Virus record (IMG/VR): IMGVR_UViG_3300037189_023253
Coordinates: 1-64,000 of that record
Length of the DNA stretch: 64,000 nt
Origin: a virus
Reading direction: 5' to 3' (one strand)
In this document: piece after piece, positions 63,677-64,000 of the stretch
How the letters are laid out: each line of letters opens with the position of its first letter
Position numbering within the stretch: the first letter of the stretch is position 1
The notes under the pieces: model-generated
Seen by the model: the letters and a program-made list of their open reading frames with translations, nothing else
Database searches by the model: none
Told to the model about the DNA's origin: nothing
Made by a program: the position numbers and the translations under genes

Positions 63677-63844
63677 ATGACACGAGTAATTAAGATACCA
63701 ATTGTCAATGATGCTGGTAAGCAGGCCAATATCGTTTTCCAGCAAAATGGAGACCAGTCATGGACTTCTATCGTATCCAATAGTATGATGCAAGATCTGT
63801 TTACATTTGGATATCTGCAAGGAAATCTTAACAATGACAACTGA
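63677..63844 (+). CDS. Small hypothetical protein (55 aa)
   Basis: ATG follows AGGAGACAAGAG. The product begins MTRVIKIPIVNDAGKQANIV and has a beta-type pattern. A TAAATA box at 63588-63593 lies about 84 bases upstream. It overlaps the start of the QueD-like gene by 11 bases. Confidence 0.65.
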   Translation: MTRVIKIPIVNDAGKQANIVFQQNGDQSWTSIVSNSMMQDLFTFGYLQGNLNNDN

Positions 63845-64000
63845 ACCAACCACATACAAATACGTTTCGACTAAAGAATATCACAATTCGTTCCCCTGTG
63901 CATATCGGCAATGGCGTGCCGACAGTCATTGCAATATGATTCACGGTTATGCATTTTCGATGAAGTTTTATTTTGGCACCAATGATCTAGATGTTAGAAA
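63834..64000 (+). CDS. queD: QueD-like 6-carboxytetrahydropterin synthase, partial (right edge)
   Basis: From ATG 63834 the open frame runs off the window end after 55 codons. It reads MTTEPTTYKYVSTKEYHNSF then PCAYRQWRADSHCNMIHGYA and FSMKFYFGTNDLDVR. The segment WRADSHCNMIHGYAFS matches the QueD zinc site (H-x-x-x-H-G-Y/H) of marine phage homologues. It would convert the FolE product to 6-carboxytetrahydropterin in the preQ0 path used with DpdA. Confidence 0.8.
   Translation, partial: MTTEPTTYKYVSTKEYHNSFPCAYRQWRADSHCNMIHGYAFSMKFYFGTNDLDVR

Noticed and set aside
1-64000. CRISPR array, integrase, transposase or rRNA
   Set aside because: No array of regular repeats, no recombinase motifs (R-H-R-Y or serine), no IS ends and no rRNA sequence were seen. 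The only mobile elements are homing endonucleases and the split intein.

Overview
This window reads as part of the genome of a large T4-like tailed phage (myovirus type), most likely one infecting an aquatic alphaproteobacterium. Phage hallmarks are a T4-type family B DNA polymerase, a sliding-clamp-like protein, an ATP-dependent DNA ligase, UV-damage endonuclease, a holin/spanin lysis set, a tail-type lytic transglycosylase, collagen-like and beta-propeller virion proteins, several homing endonucleases, and many copies of a T4-type late promoter (consensus xxTAAATA). The host guess rests on gene content only: a proteobacterial RpoD-like sigma factor, and a phospholipase C/glycosyltransferase pair that is a known phosphate-starvation module of marine alphaproteobacteria. 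No integrase, rRNA or CRISPR array was seen.

Layout. 1-3.8 kb: leftward genes (methyltransferase, ClpP-like protease, AhpC-like peroxiredoxin, small unknowns, HTH protein). 4-8.6 kb: mostly rightward late genes (metallopeptidase, lytic transglycosylase, small virion proteins, glycosyltransferase, superoxide dismutase). 8.7-11.7 kb: leftward sigma factor, phosphoesterase, class II aldolase and histone-like gene. 11.7-21.7 kb: a biosynthetic island with a leftward carbamoyltransferase and a tightly overlapping rightward run (radical SAM, SGNH, cupin, nucleotidyltransferase-kinase fusion, AroE-like, KbaZ/GatZ-like aldolase, two glycosyltransferase-like genes, SGNH). 21.7-28 kb: leftward lysis genes, RlmN-like radical SAM, PfkB kinase, two tRNAs with CUA anticodon, and a secreted nuclease. 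28-30.4 kb: collagen-like protein, RyR-domain protein, heme oxygenase and bilin reductase. 30.7-37.9 kb: VWA protein, DNA ligase, and a DUF350/DUF1190/glutathionylspermidine-synthase-like module. 38-48.8 kb: UvsE, 2OG oxygenase, virion-type proteins, Acb1-like 2H phosphoesterase, SAM decarboxylase, HAD and GDPD-like enzymes, beta-propeller, GalE-like epimerase. 48.9-54.4 kb: DNA polymerase broken into two genes by a split intein with a free-standing endonuclease between the halves, then the clamp. 54.4-64 kb: PlcP-Agt-like lipid remodelling pair, DpdA-like transglycosylase, FolE and the start of QueD (7-deazaguanine pathway), with two more homing endonucleases.

Expression logic. Two promoter classes are visible. 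Sigma70-like promoters, often TTGACC-N16-TGCTATAAT, sit before early-type genes (ligase, uvsE, phosphoesterase/rpoD, tRNAs). T4-type late promoters sit before virion and lysis genes, and in at least nine genes the box ends only 4-7 bases before the ATG, so the transcripts should be leaderless. Three homing endonuclease genes have a late start site placed between the arms of a hairpin that could hide their ribosome-binding site. Most of this is inference from motif spacing, and the homology calls come from recognised motifs, not database searches.
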